Notes: a model not told the origin generated them from the sequence alone. 64,000 bases of DNA from Flavobacterium johnsoniae (GCF_001879205.1 NZ_MLFK01000010.1:248001-312000); one strand, 5' to 3'. Positions 10,169 through 19,228 are shown, counted from the stretch's first letter. Numbers and translations: made by a program.

Positions 10169-10200
10169 TAAAGGTTGTCTTAACGGACAGCCTTTTTTGT
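10169..10200 (+). terminator. Rho-independent terminator of the susCD-ABC-M16 run
   Basis: The arms GGTTGTC and GACAGCC (7 bp with one G-T pair) surround a short loop and are followed by TTTTTT. The element lies 28 bases after the M16 stop and faces the plus strand. Confidence 0.8.
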
Positions 10201-10219
10201 TTAATAGTTTTAGAAATTA

Positions 10220-10246
10220 AAAAACGCCTCTAAATGAGGCGTTTTT
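10220..10246. terminator. Hairpin terminator of the His-rich gene, usable both ways
   Basis: ACGCCTC and GAGGCGT arms with a TAAAT loop are flanked by AAAA on the left and TTTTT on the right. It sits immediately after the stop of the minus-strand gene, so on that strand the A-run reads as the U-tract. A near copy of the same hairpin occurs at 10880-10906. Confidence 0.75.
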
Positions 10247-10252
10247 CATTAC

Positions 10253-10738
10253 TTAATGGCGATCATTGTGACTACCATGATCTTTGTTTGATTGTTTTTT
10301 GGAATTGTTCTTATCCCTATTGTCATGTTTCTGATTACCATGAGATTTATTCTTTTTTGCTGGTTTTTCTCCTCTTGTTTTCTGAGGAGTTCCATGGTAA
10401 CCTTTTGGATAACTGGCTCTGTGTCTGGAGTGATACGAATATGGAGCATCTCCTTTGTAATCGTTTAAAACTACCTTATAACCGGAATATAAATCATATT
10501 GTCTGTATTTTGCAGGAAGTCTTCTTTCACGAACCCATCTGCCGTTATTATCATAGATATACTGGCTTTGGGCTACATCATAATAAATATCAATATCCGG
10601 CAAATAGTAATATCTGCTGTCATCGTATCCCTGCGGTCCCCAGTTTGGAGGTGTTCCGATGTTTATATTAACTGATACTTGTGCATGAGCAAAAAATACA
10701 CTCATAAATAATACGGAGGCGAATACTAACTTTTTCAT
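10253..10738 (-). CDS. Small secreted protein with a His/Asn/Lys-rich tail
   Basis: 161 residues with a clear signal peptide (MKKLVFASVLFMSVFFAHAQ). The mature part starts VSVNINIGTPPNWGPQG and contains a compact Tyr/Asp-rich region (YYYLPDIDIYYDV, YIYDNNGRWVRERRLP), followed by a 50-residue low-complexity tail of Lys, Asn, Gly and His ending HGSHNDRH. I do not recognise a named family; similar short exported proteins with a YYxxPDIDxYYD motif are common in Bacteroidota. The tail could bind metal or anionic polymers, but nothing proves this. The gene stands alone between two terminators. The end of a second, decayed copy lies about 180 bases upstream of its start. Confidence 0.8.
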   Translation of the reverse strand: MKKLVFASVLFMSVFFAHAQVSVNINIGTPPNWGPQGYDDSRYYYLPDIDIYYDVAQSQYIYDNNGRWVRERRLPAKYRQYDLYSGYKVVLNDYKGDAPYSYHSRHRASYPKGYHGTPQKTRGEKPAKKNKSHGNQKHDNRDKNNSKKQSNKDHGSHNDRH

Positions 10739-10879
10739 GTTTTTAGAATTTAAATATTAATTTCAAATAGATAATAATCTAAAGTAGTGCCAATATCAAC
10801 GTTTATCGAATGAATTATACAGAAACGCTAAACCAATCGACGAAAAGTATCTTTTAACCGATATATATATTTAAAATTA

Positions 10880-10906
10880 AAAACGCCTCAATAATGAGGC
10901 GTCTTT
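10880..10906. terminator. Duplicate of the His-rich gene terminator
   Basis: ACGCCTC AATAAT GAGGCGT is the same stem as at 10220-10246, including the flanking AAAA. It lies just beyond the remnant tail at 10925-10985 in the same relative position, so gene end and terminator were copied together. Confidence 0.6.
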
Positions 10907-10924
10907 AGTCATGTTTAAATTTAA

Positions 10925-10985
10925 TTAATAGCGATCATCATGCGAACGATCATGATCATTGTGGAATTTTATTGTTTTATTTTAG
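10925..10985 (-). pseudogene. Remnant C-terminal tail of a second His-rich secreted protein
   Basis: Read on the minus strand, this stretch encodes HNDHDRSHDDRY and then a stop, preceded by a Lys/Asn-rich stretch. The live neighbour ends SHNDRH and then a stop. The terminator after each tail is also nearly identical. No signal peptide or body of the protein can be followed upstream (to about 11090), so this is a 3' fragment left by duplication and deletion rather than a gene. The remainder of the 10739-11099 gap is AT-rich with no other gene visible. Confidence 0.6.
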
Positions 10986-11099
10986 ATATGCCGCAGAAAT
11001 AAATCTTAACACAGTAAAACTAAATACAAAATTTTAATATTGTATATTATTTAGACCAAGGTTACATTTTTAACGACAAAAGTACCTTATTGCCGTATT

Positions 11100-12506
11100 T
11101 TATTTCCATCCGCCGCCCAAAGCTCTGTACAAATTCACAACAGCCTGCAGTTTCTGTAAATTATCATTTACACCGCTTAATTGTGCCGAAAGAAGATTTT
11201 GTTCAGAGGTTAATACGTCTGTATAATTGGTAGCCGAACTATATTCTAAAAGCTGCTGCGTAAAATCGACTGCTTTTTCTAATGCTTCAATTTGCTTTTT
11301 TCTGGAATCTTCTTTTGCAGCAGCCATTTGGTATGCAAACAAGGCATTTGAAACTTCCTGTCCTGCCGTTAAAAGGCTTTGCTGGAAATTATTGTAAGCT
11401 TGTAATTGCTGCGATTGAGCCGTTGTTAATCTGGTTTTATTTAAACCCTGATTAAAAATTGGCTGCGTTAATCCTCCAATTATCGAGTAGAAAATAGAAT
11501 TGCTGAAAAAGTCTTTTAATTCTAAATTCGAAAATCCGCCGCTTGCTGTAAGCGTTAAACTTGGATAAAAATAAGTTTTAGCCAGGTTAGTAGATTCAAA
11601 AGCTACTCTGAAATTAAATTCTGCCTGACGCACATCCGGACGATTTTCCAACAACTGAGACGGAACTCCAACAGCTATATTTTCAGGAATAATCTGCGTT
11701 CCCAATTCACCTCTGTCAATCGGTCCCGGCGCTTGTCCTAATAAGATATTGATAGCGTTTTCGGTTTCACGAATGCTTCGTTTTAAATCCGGAATCAAAA
11801 CTTCGGCCGCATACTGGTTGGCTTCACTTTGTACAACAGATGCCCCTGTTACAATTGCGCCTTCCTTTAAAGCTTTAATGGTTTCAACATTTTTGATACG
11901 GCTTTCTAAAGTTTCCTCTGTAATCTTAAGAGATTTATCATAAGAAAGTAATAAAAAATAATTATTGGCAATATCTGCAATCAATTGAGTCTGAACTGCC
12001 TGTTTAGCTGCATCTGTTGCTAAATAACTTGCCAAGGCAGCTCTTTTAGAACTGCTTAGTTTTCCCCAGATATCAGCCTCCCACGAGGTGCTTAAACCTA
12101 ATTTGTAAGTCGTCGTTAAGGTATTAATATTAATTCCCGCCGGAAAGTTTAAACCAGCTTCTGACTGTTTTGTACGTGTGGCACTTGCATCCAGGTTTAG
12201 GGTTGGATAATACGCCAGTTTACTTTGGCGCAGCGAAGCTTGTGCCTGAATAATGTTTTCAATAGCATTTTTCAAATTAAGATTATTATCTAATCCTTTT
12301 TGAATCAATGCATTTAGTTTCTCATCCTTAAAAACGCTCTGCCACGGCATATCTGCAATTGTAGTCGTATCCGCAGAAGTCTCGTCACGATACAGTTTAT
12401 CTGTCGAGAGTGTGGTTGGGCGTTCGTACTTTTTGGTAATCGAGCACGCACTCAAAAGTGCGGCTGTGATTACCATAAGAATATATTTGTTTGAACTATT
12501 AGTCAT
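11100..12506 (-). CDS. TolC/OprM-like outer-membrane efflux lipoprotein
   Basis: 468 residues. A lipoprotein signal ends at LLSAC (Cys21). The body has the two internal repeats of the outer-membrane factor family, with long alpha-helical segments (for example NAIENIIQAQASLRQSKLAYYP and its second-half counterpart) and the conserved ENRPDVRQAEFNFR block. It forms the trimeric channel that carries substrates from the RND pump across the outer membrane. It is the last gene of a three-gene operon, 19 bases after the pump gene. Substrates cannot be deduced; the type is usually for hydrophobic drugs, bile salts or toxic metabolites. Confidence 0.93.
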   Translation of the reverse strand: MTNSSNKYILMVITAALLSACSITKKYERPTTLSTDKLYRDETSADTTTIADMPWQSVFKDEKLNALIQKGLDNNLNLKNAIENIIQAQASLRQSKLAYYPTLNLDASATRTKQSEAGLNFPAGININTLTTTYKLGLSTSWEADIWGKLSSSKRAALASYLATDAAKQAVQTQLIADIANNYFLLLSYDKSLKITEETLESRIKNVETIKALKEGAIVTGASVVQSEANQYAAEVLIPDLKRSIRETENAINILLGQAPGPIDRGELGTQIIPENIAVGVPSQLLENRPDVRQAEFNFRVAFESTNLAKTYFYPSLTLTASGGFSNLELKDFFSNSIFYSIIGGLTQPIFNQGLNKTRLTTAQSQQLQAYNNFQQSLLTAGQEVSNALFAYQMAAAKEDSRKKQIEALEKAVDFTQQLLEYSSATNYTDVLTSEQNLLSAQLSGVNDNLQKLQAVVNLYRALGGGWK

Positions 12507-12525
12507 CTCTGTTTTTAATTAAATT

Positions 12526-15500
12526 TTACTCTTTGTGAGCTTCTATTAACTGAATTTCCTCTTCATCGTCATCGTCGTCATATCCTTCTTTGGCCGGACC
12601 GCTGATTCTTTCTTGTAAAGTCTGGAAAATGATAAACAAAACCGGAATAACAAATACCCCTAAAATGGTTCCGATTAACATACCTCCTACAGCTCCGGTT
12701 CCAATTGATTTGTTTCCTACGGCTCCTGCTCCGGTGGCAAACATTAACGGCACAAGTCCCAGAATAAAGGCAAACGAGGTCATTAAAATTGGACGTAAAC
12801 GTGCTACGGCTCCTTCAATTGCGGCTTGCACAATCGGCAGTCCTTTTCGTCTTCTGTCTAAAGCAAATTCAACAATCAAAATACCATTCTTGGCTAGAAG
12901 TCCAATTAACATAATTAAGGAAATCTGCAGGTAAATGTTACTGTTTAGTTTGAAAATAATCGAGAACAAATAAGCTCCTGCTAATCCAAACGGAATTGAG
13001 AATAATACCGCAAACGGCAAGATATAACTTTCGTACTGCGCACTTAATAAGAAATAAACGAAAACCAAACATAAAATAAAGATGAAAATCGTTTCACTTC
13101 CTGAAGCCAATTCCTCACGCGTTAATCCTGAGAATTCATAACCATAGCCTGCCGGTAAATTTTCGGCGGCAACTTCCTGAATCGCTTTAATAGCATCTCC
13201 GGAACTAAATCCAGGGTTTGGAGCTCCCGTAATCGAAATAGAAGAGAAAAGGTTAAATCTTGAAATAGATTCCGGTCCAAAAACTCTGGTCATTTTTACA
13301 AATTCTGTAATTGGTGCCATTGTTCCAGCGCTGTTTCTAACGAAGATTTTATTTAATCCTTCTGTATTGGTACGGAATTCCGGCGAAGCCTGAATCATAA
13401 CACGGTATTGTTTTCCGAATTTATTGAAATTCGAAGCGTATAATCCTCCGTAATATCCTTGCATTGTAGACAAAATTGTATTGATCGAAACACCAGCATC
13501 TTTCGCTTTCGCCAGATTTACATCCATCATGTACTGAGGGAATCCCGGGTTAAAAGGAGTTGTTGCGTATTGTATTTCAGGACGTTCTGCTAATTTTGCT
13601 AAGAATTCATTATTTACTTTAAAGAATTCTGCCGTGGTATGTCCTCCTTTATCCTGTAATTGGAATTCGAATCCACCACTTTGTCCAAAACCTTGAATCG
13701 TTGGCGGCGAAATAAAGAAAATATTAGCCTCACGAATACCGCTTGTTTTTGCAAAAAGCTGTCCAATTACATCATTAACACTTAGGTCACGTTTTTCCCA
13801 AGTTTCTAATTTTATAATAACCATACTATAGGCACTTCCCGCTCCAGCCGTAAAGTTTTGTCCTACAATACGAAGCGTATTTTTGACCCCCGGAATAGTT
13901 TTGGCAATACTGTCAACTCTTTTGGCAATTACATCAGAACGCTCCATAGAAGCAGACGGCGGTAAGCTGATATTGGCAAAAACGGTACCCTGATCTTCCG
14001 AAGGAACGAAAGCTGAAGGCGTGGTTTTCATCATATAAAACAAAGCAGCACCGGCAATTACAATAGAAGCCGCCACAATCCATTTTTTTACAGAAAGGAA
14101 CTGAACTGATCTTTTGTATTTTCCTGTTACGTTATCAAACGCAACGTTAAACGCAGTATAAAATCTTTGTAAATAAGTTTTATGTTTATGATCGTCTGCA
14201 TGCGGTTTTAAAAGCAAAGCACATAAGGCCGGACTCAAAGTCAGGGCGTTTACTGCCGAAAGAATAATCGCCACAGCCAGTGTAATACCAAACTGTTTGT
14301 AGAAAACCCCTGTTGATCCTGTAATAAAAGTTACCGGAATAAATACGGCCGCCATTACAAGTGTAATTGAGATGATCGCACCAGAAATTTCACCCATGGC
14401 ATCAATCGTAGCTTTTTTAGCCGATTTATATCCGTGGTCTAATTTGGCGTGCACGGCCTCGACGACCACAATCGCATCATCGACCACAATACCAATGGCC
14501 AGAACCATTGCAAAAAGCGTTAATAAGTTGATCGTAAATCCAAACAAACTCAGGAAGAAAAATGTACCTACAATCGCAACCGGAACTGCAATAGCCGGAA
14601 TTAAAGTAGATCTGAAATCCTGAAGGAAAATAAATACTACAATGAAAACTAATATAAAAGCTTCAACCAAAGTGTGAATTACTTTCTCAATAGAAGCATC
14701 TAAATTCTCATTTACGTCAACAAGAATAGTATATTTTACTCCTTTTGGGAAATTCTTTGCGGCTTCTTCAATTAGTTTTTTAGAGTTATTGATTACATCA
14801 CGTGCATTTGATCCGGGAGTCTGGCTGATGGCCATCGCTGTCGATTCTACTCCATTGGTTTTAGTTGTTGAGGCATAACTTAAAGCTCCCAACTCAACTT
14901 TAGCCACATCTTTTAATCGAAGTATTTGTCCGTTACCAATAGATTTTATAACAATATCCCCAAATTCCTGAGAACTGGTTAAACGTCCTTTATACTTAAT
15001 TACATATTGAAAAGCCTGATTTCCGTTTTCACCAAATTTACCTGGTGCAGCTTCTATATTTTGTTCTGCCAAAGCGGCCGAAATATCACTTGGAATCAGC
15101 TTATACTGCTGCATAATATCTGGTTTCAGCCAGATTCTCATCGAGTAATCTTTTGCACCAAAAACGGTTACATCTCCTACTCCAACTACACGCTGGATCT
15201 GAGGTACAAGGTTAATCTTAGCATAATTTTGCAGGAAAGTCTGATCGTATGCTTTATCATCACTGTATAAAGAAAAAATCAGCAAGTTACTACTCTGGCT
15301 CTTTGTTACTGTTACCCCAGCCTGAGTTACCTCTACCGGAAGTAAACTTGTAGCTCTCGAAACCCTGTTCTGCACGTTTACCGCCGCTAAATCCGGGTTT
15401 GTTCCTACTTTAAAGAATATTTTTATCGAAGCATTTCCATCATTGGTTGCTGTAGAAGTCATGTAAGTCATGTTTTCTACACCGTTAATTTGTTCTTCAA

Positions 15501-15693
15501 GCGGAATTACAATACTTTTTAACACCACATCGGCATTTGCACCCGTATAACTTGCGGCAACGTTTACTGTTGGCGGCGCAATATCAGGATACTGAGAAAT
15601 AGGCAGTTCGACCAAGCCTAAAATACCTAAGATGACAATAATAACAGATATTACTGTCGAAAGTACAGGTCTTTGTATGAATATTTTAAACAT
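12526..15693 (-). CDS. RND multidrug efflux pump, HAE1 (AcrB/MexB) family
   Basis: 1055 residues, full length for the family. The N-terminus (FIQRPVLSTVISVIIVILG) is the usual first membrane helix, and twelve helices with two large periplasmic loops follow. The proton-relay residues are present: the Asp pair in IGIVVDDAIVVVEA and the Lys in GLLAKNGILIVEFA. The pore-domain sequence LPPSASMERSD is also typical. The C-terminus is unusually acidic (DDDDDEEE). It pumps drugs or lipophilic compounds using the proton gradient with the membrane fusion protein encoded 6 bases upstream and the channel downstream. HAE1 membership rather than metal-type HME is judged from overall similarity to AcrB. Confidence 0.95.
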   Translation of the reverse strand: MFKIFIQRPVLSTVISVIIVILGILGLVELPISQYPDIAPPTVNVAASYTGANADVVLKSIVIPLEEQINGVENMTYMTSTATNDGNASIKIFFKVGTNPDLAAVNVQNRVSRATSLLPVEVTQAGVTVTKSQSSNLLIFSLYSDDKAYDQTFLQNYAKINLVPQIQRVVGVGDVTVFGAKDYSMRIWLKPDIMQQYKLIPSDISAALAEQNIEAAPGKFGENGNQAFQYVIKYKGRLTSSQEFGDIVIKSIGNGQILRLKDVAKVELGALSYASTTKTNGVESTAMAISQTPGSNARDVINNSKKLIEEAAKNFPKGVKYTILVDVNENLDASIEKVIHTLVEAFILVFIVVFIFLQDFRSTLIPAIAVPVAIVGTFFFLSLFGFTINLLTLFAMVLAIGIVVDDAIVVVEAVHAKLDHGYKSAKKATIDAMGEISGAIISITLVMAAVFIPVTFITGSTGVFYKQFGITLAVAIILSAVNALTLSPALCALLLKPHADDHKHKTYLQRFYTAFNVAFDNVTGKYKRSVQFLSVKKWIVAASIVIAGAALFYMMKTTPSAFVPSEDQGTVFANISLPPSASMERSDVIAKRVDSIAKTIPGVKNTLRIVGQNFTAGAGSAYSMVIIKLETWEKRDLSVNDVIGQLFAKTSGIREANIFFISPPTIQGFGQSGGFEFQLQDKGGHTTAEFFKVNNEFLAKLAERPEIQYATTPFNPGFPQYMMDVNLAKAKDAGVSINTILSTMQGYYGGLYASNFNKFGKQYRVMIQASPEFRTNTEGLNKIFVRNSAGTMAPITEFVKMTRVFGPESISRFNLFSSISITGAPNPGFSSGDAIKAIQEVAAENLPAGYGYEFSGLTREELASGSETIFIFILCLVFVYFLLSAQYESYILPFAVLFSIPFGLAGAYLFSIIFKLNSNIYLQISLIMLIGLLAKNGILIVEFALDRRRKGLPIVQAAIEGAVARLRPILMTSFAFILGLVPLMFATGAGAVGNKSIGTGAVGGMLIGTILGVFVIPVLFIIFQTLQERISGPAKEGYDDDDDEEEIQLIEAHKE

Positions 15694-15699
15694 TTTTTC

Positions 15700-16860
15700 T
15701 TATTTTAAGTCTGCGTAAACAGTTTCGGCATTTTGATTTTGAGGTTTAATCTCAGTTCCTTCTTTTAAAGAAGCTACACCTTCTAACACAATTTGATCTC
15801 CTGCTTTTAAGCCGCTTGTTACCACATAATAATTGCCTGCTGTATTTTCAAGCACTGTGATGTTAGCATTTTTGGTTTTTCCGTCTGTTCCTACAATTAC
15901 TGCAAAAATTTTATCCTGAAGTTCGAAAGTAGCGCTCTGTGGAATTATAATAGACTCTTTCACTTCTTTTGGAATTCTTACTGTTGTACTGCTTCCGCTT
16001 CTGATAACTCCTTTTGGATTAGGAAAACGTGCTCTTATGTTTACTGATCCGGTTTCTGTATTAATAAGTCCGTTTACAGTCTCTACATATCCTTTTTCAG
16101 GATAAGCAGAACCATCTGCAAGAATTAATGAAACAGGTGGAATTTTTTTAATTGCCTGGGTTAATGAAGATCCTGCTCCGGCATTTTCTGTAAAGTTTAA
16201 AAGCATTTTTTCGTTTAATGCAAAATAGGCATACACGTTTCCAATACTTGAAACCGTAGTTAAAGGTTCAGTTGTATTTGAGCTTACCAGACTTCCTAAT
16301 CGAAACGGAATAGAACCTACAACGCCATTAACCGGACTTGTTACGGTAGTATAGCCTAAATTGGTTTTGGCATTGACCAAAGCAGCATTTGCCTGAGCCA
16401 AAGCGGCTGCAGCTGATTCATAAGTATATTGTGCCGATTCTAAATCGTATTTACTAATGATTCCTTTTTCAACCAAAGGCTTTACTTTATTTACAGCAAG
16501 TTTTGCCGCACTTAAATCTGCCTGAGCACTTTTAATGCTTGCCGCTGCAGTACGAACCTGCTGTTCGTATTCAGGAGCACTGATTTTAAACAAAGGCTGT
16601 CCGGTTTTTACCACAGCACCTTCATCTACAAAAATCTTATCGATATAGCCTTCTACTCTCGGTCGGATTTCTATGTTTTGCTGTCCTTGGATACTTGCAG
16701 GAAAGTCTGTATTTAAAGTGGCTGATTTTGGCTGTACGGTCAGCGTTTTATACTCTTTAATTTGCGGTGCGCCTCCGGCCTGAGCCTGTTTATCATTTTT
16801 ACCGCAAGATGCGATAAGAACTGATGCTGCGAGAATACTTAAAAATGATTGCTTATTCAT
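15700..16860 (-). CDS. RND periplasmic adaptor (membrane fusion) lipoprotein
   Basis: 386 residues from ATG 16860; in-frame starts further upstream only add a hydrophobic run with no role, while this start gives a clean lipoprotein signal (MNKQSFLSILAASVLIASC, Cys19). The order is the usual one: first beta-barrel and lipoyl half (IRPRVEGYIDKIFVDEGAVVK), an alpha-helical hairpin about residues 95-165, second lipoyl half (TTVTSPVNGVVGSIPFRLG), barrel, and membrane-proximal domain (GLKAGDQIVLEGVASLKEG). It links the pump to the outer channel. It is the first gene of the operon and is divergent from the LytTR kinase, with a palindromic operator candidate between them. Confidence 0.93.
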   Translation of the reverse strand: MNKQSFLSILAASVLIASCGKNDKQAQAGGAPQIKEYKTLTVQPKSATLNTDFPASIQGQQNIEIRPRVEGYIDKIFVDEGAVVKTGQPLFKISAPEYEQQVRTAAASIKSAQADLSAAKLAVNKVKPLVEKGIISKYDLESAQYTYESAAAALAQANAALVNAKTNLGYTTVTSPVNGVVGSIPFRLGSLVSSNTTEPLTTVSSIGNVYAYFALNEKMLLNFTENAGAGSSLTQAIKKIPPVSLILADGSAYPEKGYVETVNGLINTETGSVNIRARFPNPKGVIRSGSSTTVRIPKEVKESIIIPQSATFELQDKIFAVIVGTDGKTKNANITVLENTAGNYYVVTSGLKAGDQIVLEGVASLKEGTEIKPQNQNAETVYADLK

Positions 16861-16990
16861 TAGAAATAATATGTAATTATCGATTATATCGAACAAAAGA
16901 AATAAAATATTACATACAAAAAATTTCAAATAGACGAAGACCATTAAACTATCGATAAAGATAACCTTAGACACGATGGAAATTTTAAAA

Positions 16991-17010
16991 AATTAAACAA
17001 GCGTTTAATT
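16991..17010. promoter_or_regulatory. Palindromic operator candidate upstream of the RND operon
   Basis: AATTAAAC-AAGC-GTTTAATT is a perfect 8-bp inverted repeat with a 4-base spacer, in the 265-base divergent gap between the efflux operon and the LytTR kinase gene. AAAC-n4-GTTT palindromes are typical TetR/AcrR-family operators. No tetR-like gene is nearby, so the regulator would be encoded elsewhere. It could also be a chance AT-rich palindrome. Confidence 0.4.
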
Positions 17011-17125
17011 TTATAGCTCGTCGGCTCTAAAATGGTTTTTAAAGTCTGTAAATCTCTGTTTAGCGATTGGTTTAAATTCACATTTAAATAAAATGTAATA
17101 TTGTCTCAAAAACAAAAATAAACGA

Positions 17126-18169
17126 ATGGCAACAAACCTTTTTAGACCTTATTTATTTACCGGACTTCACATTCTGGGCTGGTTATTATTGGGATTTATT
17201 ATGCTGTTTTACATCCCCTTAACCTGGAATGTAGTACTTCCGTCTGTTTTTTGGCTCTGGCAGATTATTATATTGATTTTATTAATTACCATATTTTATT
17301 CTAATGCAAAAATTATAGTCCCAAAAACCATTATAAAAGACAATACTTCTCCTTTTCTAATATGGGCTTTTCTCACGATTTTTGCCATGCAGCTAATCGC
17401 CTTCTTTTATACGTCACAGACAGATCTTCACACTAAAATTAGTCTTGTTTTAGGCTTCAAAAAATATAAAAACCCTTATTTTGATAATTATGTTTTAATG
17501 CTCACTTTATTAGTTTTGGGCATTAGCACGAGCTGGGCTATGTTACAGCACTGGCAGAAAGCCGCACAGCACAAGCAAAAATTAGAACAGGACAAAACAA
17601 TGGCCGAACTGGCAATGCTAAAAGCTCAAATCAACCCTCATTTTTTCTTCAATTCCTTAAATAGTATTTATTCTTTAACGTATACAGATATTGAAGATTC
17701 TAGAAATGCGCTTCATACTTTAAGCCGAATGATGCGTTATTTACTTTACAGCACCGAAGAAACAACGACTTTATTAAAAGAAGCCGAATTCATGAAAGAC
17801 TTTATTGCCCTGATGAAACTTCGTGCCAACAGCAAACTGACCATCACAACTGATATTCCCGAAAAAATACACGATTACCCAATTGTTCCGATGTTATTAC
17901 TACCTTTAGTAGAAAATGCTTTTAAACACGGAATTCATGCCACAGATAAAAGTGAAATTCATATCTCGCTCAAGCAAGCCGGAAGCAGTCTTGAATTTGA
18001 AGTAGAAAATACTTATTTTGAAAAATCTTCTACAACAAATGAAGGCGGCATTGGGCTTACAAATACCAAACGCAGACTGCATTTAATTTATCCGCATAAA
18101 CATTCGCTGATATGCGGTGTAACCAAAAATGGCATGTATAATGTAAAACTGCAAATAACTTTACAATAA
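17126..18169 (+). CDS. LytS/YehU-type membrane sensor histidine kinase
   Basis: 347 residues. Four membrane segments fill the first ~145 residues (for example LHILGWLLLGFIMLFYIPL and a last one near VLMLTLLVLGISTSWAML). A short coiled coil leads to the His-kinase motif KAQINPHFFFNSLNSIYSL, whose His in NPHF is the phosphorylation site. The ATPase domain has the N-box LPLVENAFKHGI and the G-box GGIGLTNTKRRL. There is no separate sensory domain, so the signal is probably sensed in the membrane. The stop codon overlaps the start of the response regulator (TAATG), showing translational coupling. Divergence from the RND operon suggests, but does not prove, a link to efflux or envelope stress. Confidence 0.92.
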   Translation: MATNLFRPYLFTGLHILGWLLLGFIMLFYIPLTWNVVLPSVFWLWQIIILILLITIFYSNAKIIVPKTIIKDNTSPFLIWAFLTIFAMQLIAFFYTSQTDLHTKISLVLGFKKYKNPYFDNYVLMLTLLVLGISTSWAMLQHWQKAAQHKQKLEQDKTMAELAMLKAQINPHFFFNSLNSIYSLTYTDIEDSRNALHTLSRMMRYLLYSTEETTTLLKEAEFMKDFIALMKLRANSKLTITTDIPEKIHDYPIVPMLLLPLVENAFKHGIHATDKSEIHISLKQAGSSLEFEVENTYFEKSSTTNEGGIGLTNTKRRLHLIYPHKHSLICGVTKNGMYNVKLQITLQ

Positions 18170-18876
18170 TGACAATAATAAAATGTATAGCAGTAGACGA
18201 TGAACCTCTCGCATTAAAGTTAGTTCAAACTTTTATTGAGCAGACTCCTTTTTTAGAACTAAGTGCCAGCTGCGATAATGCGGTTGAAGCTATGAGTTTA
18301 ATTCGGGAAAAACAGCCGGATCTGGTTTTTCTGGATATCAATATGCCCAATTTAACCGGAATGGAACTGGCCAGACTTTTGCAGGAACAGCCTGGATCAC
18401 TGCCTAAAATTGTTTTTACAACAGCTTACAATCATTATGCAATTGAGGGTTATAAAGTGAATGCTGTAGATTATCTCTTAAAACCCTTTAGTTACGAAGA
18501 GTTTTTGCGAGCAGCGAATAAGGTGCTGCAGCTAACCGAAGAATCTTCTAATCAATATCAGCCCATAACTGCAGACGATGAATTTATTTTTTTGAAAGTA
18601 GAATATCAATGGGTTCGAATTTCTCTAAAAGAGATTTTATATATCGAAAGTCTGAAAGATTATGTAAAAGTACATCTAGACGATTCAAAAACAGTGGTTT
18701 CTCTCATATCCTTAAAAGCTTTAGAAGAAAAACTACCCTCGGCAAAATTTATGCGGGTGCACCGCTCGTTTATTGTCTGCCTTGATAAAATAAACGCCAT
18801 CAGCAAAAACTCATTTTTATTGGAAAAACCGAAATTACGGTGGGCGAACAATACAAAGAAACATTTAAAACCATAG
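18169..18876 (+). CDS. LytTR response regulator, frameshifted near its C-terminus
   Basis: 235 residues as read. The receiver domain (1-120) has the acidic pocket VDDE, phospho-acceptor Asp56 in FLDINMP, FTTAY and YLLKPF. The LytTR DNA-binding domain begins about residue 135 (ILYIESLKDYVKVH, FMRVHRSFIV). After residue ~214 the frame reads NSFLLEKPKLRWANN and stops at 18876. One frame over, the sequence reads IGKTEITVGEQYKETF and then TIVDKWLK before a stop at 18896, which is the normal LytTR ending. A single lost base near 18811-18820 (TCATTTTTAT) explains it. The altered tail replaces the last strand of the DNA-binding domain, so activity may be reduced. A sequencing error is possible. Confidence 0.88.
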   Translation: MTIIKCIAVDDEPLALKLVQTFIEQTPFLELSASCDNAVEAMSLIREKQPDLVFLDINMPNLTGMELARLLQEQPGSLPKIVFTTAYNHYAIEGYKVNAVDYLLKPFSYEEFLRAANKVLQLTEESSNQYQPITADDEFIFLKVEYQWVRISLKEILYIESLKDYVKVHLDDSKTVVSLISLKALEEKLPSAKFMRVHRSFIVCLDKINAISKNSFLLEKPKLRWANNTKKHLKP

Positions 18877-18912
18877 TTGATAAATGGTTAAAATAAAATT
18901 GAAATTACTATC

Positions 18913-19206
18913 ATGGAAAAAAGATCAAATAAATATTATTTAACATTAAGTTTAAAAGAATACGCTAACGGTGAAACCGAACCGGCAAAAGAACTCGGAA
19001 TTGAATTTGATAATCACGATGAAATATTTGGAATTATTGAGCGAATAAGAGAAAAAAACATATTCGAAAATCCATCTGAAGCGACTCAATTTGCGCTGGG
19101 ATTAAAATTGTTCAGCGAAATAAAACTGAAACACCGCAAAAATCCTTTATTCGATGAACTAAACGAAGTATTTCCAATCTTCATGAAAAAACTAAAAAGC
19201 TTGTAG
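18913..19206 (+). CDS. Small DUF3861-like protein
   Basis: 97 residues, no signal peptide or membrane segment. The features I associate with the DUF3861 family are an N-terminal strand (KYYLTLSLKEYANGE), the central FDNHDEIFGIIERIRE, the FALGLKLFSEIKLKHRKNPLFDEL block and the ending FMKKLK. Function is unknown; it is probably a soluble cytosolic protein. It lies 17 bases after the corrected end of the response regulator and could be read with it. A hairpin with a T-run overlaps its stop. Confidence 0.75.
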   Translation: MEKRSNKYYLTLSLKEYANGETEPAKELGIEFDNHDEIFGIIERIREKNIFENPSEATQFALGLKLFSEIKLKHRKNPLFDELNEVFPIFMKKLKSL

Positions 19207-19228
19207 TTCACTGCAAGTTTTTTTTTTA
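19196..19228 (+). terminator. Terminator overlapping the DUF3861 stop codon
   Basis: CTTGTAG TTCA CTGCAAG (7-bp stem, one G-T pair, from 19200) is followed by about ten T residues (19218-19227). The stop codon TAG is within the left arm. Confidence 0.75.

Noticed and set aside
10234..10671. Plus-strand open frame of 145 codons opposite the His-rich gene
   Set aside because: It begins inside a terminator, has no recognisable sequence, and is the antisense of a clear secreted protein with signal peptide.
16861..16974. Longer N-terminus for the RND adaptor protein
   Set aside because: The extra 38 residues are a hydrophobic string in front of a complete lipoprotein signal peptide.
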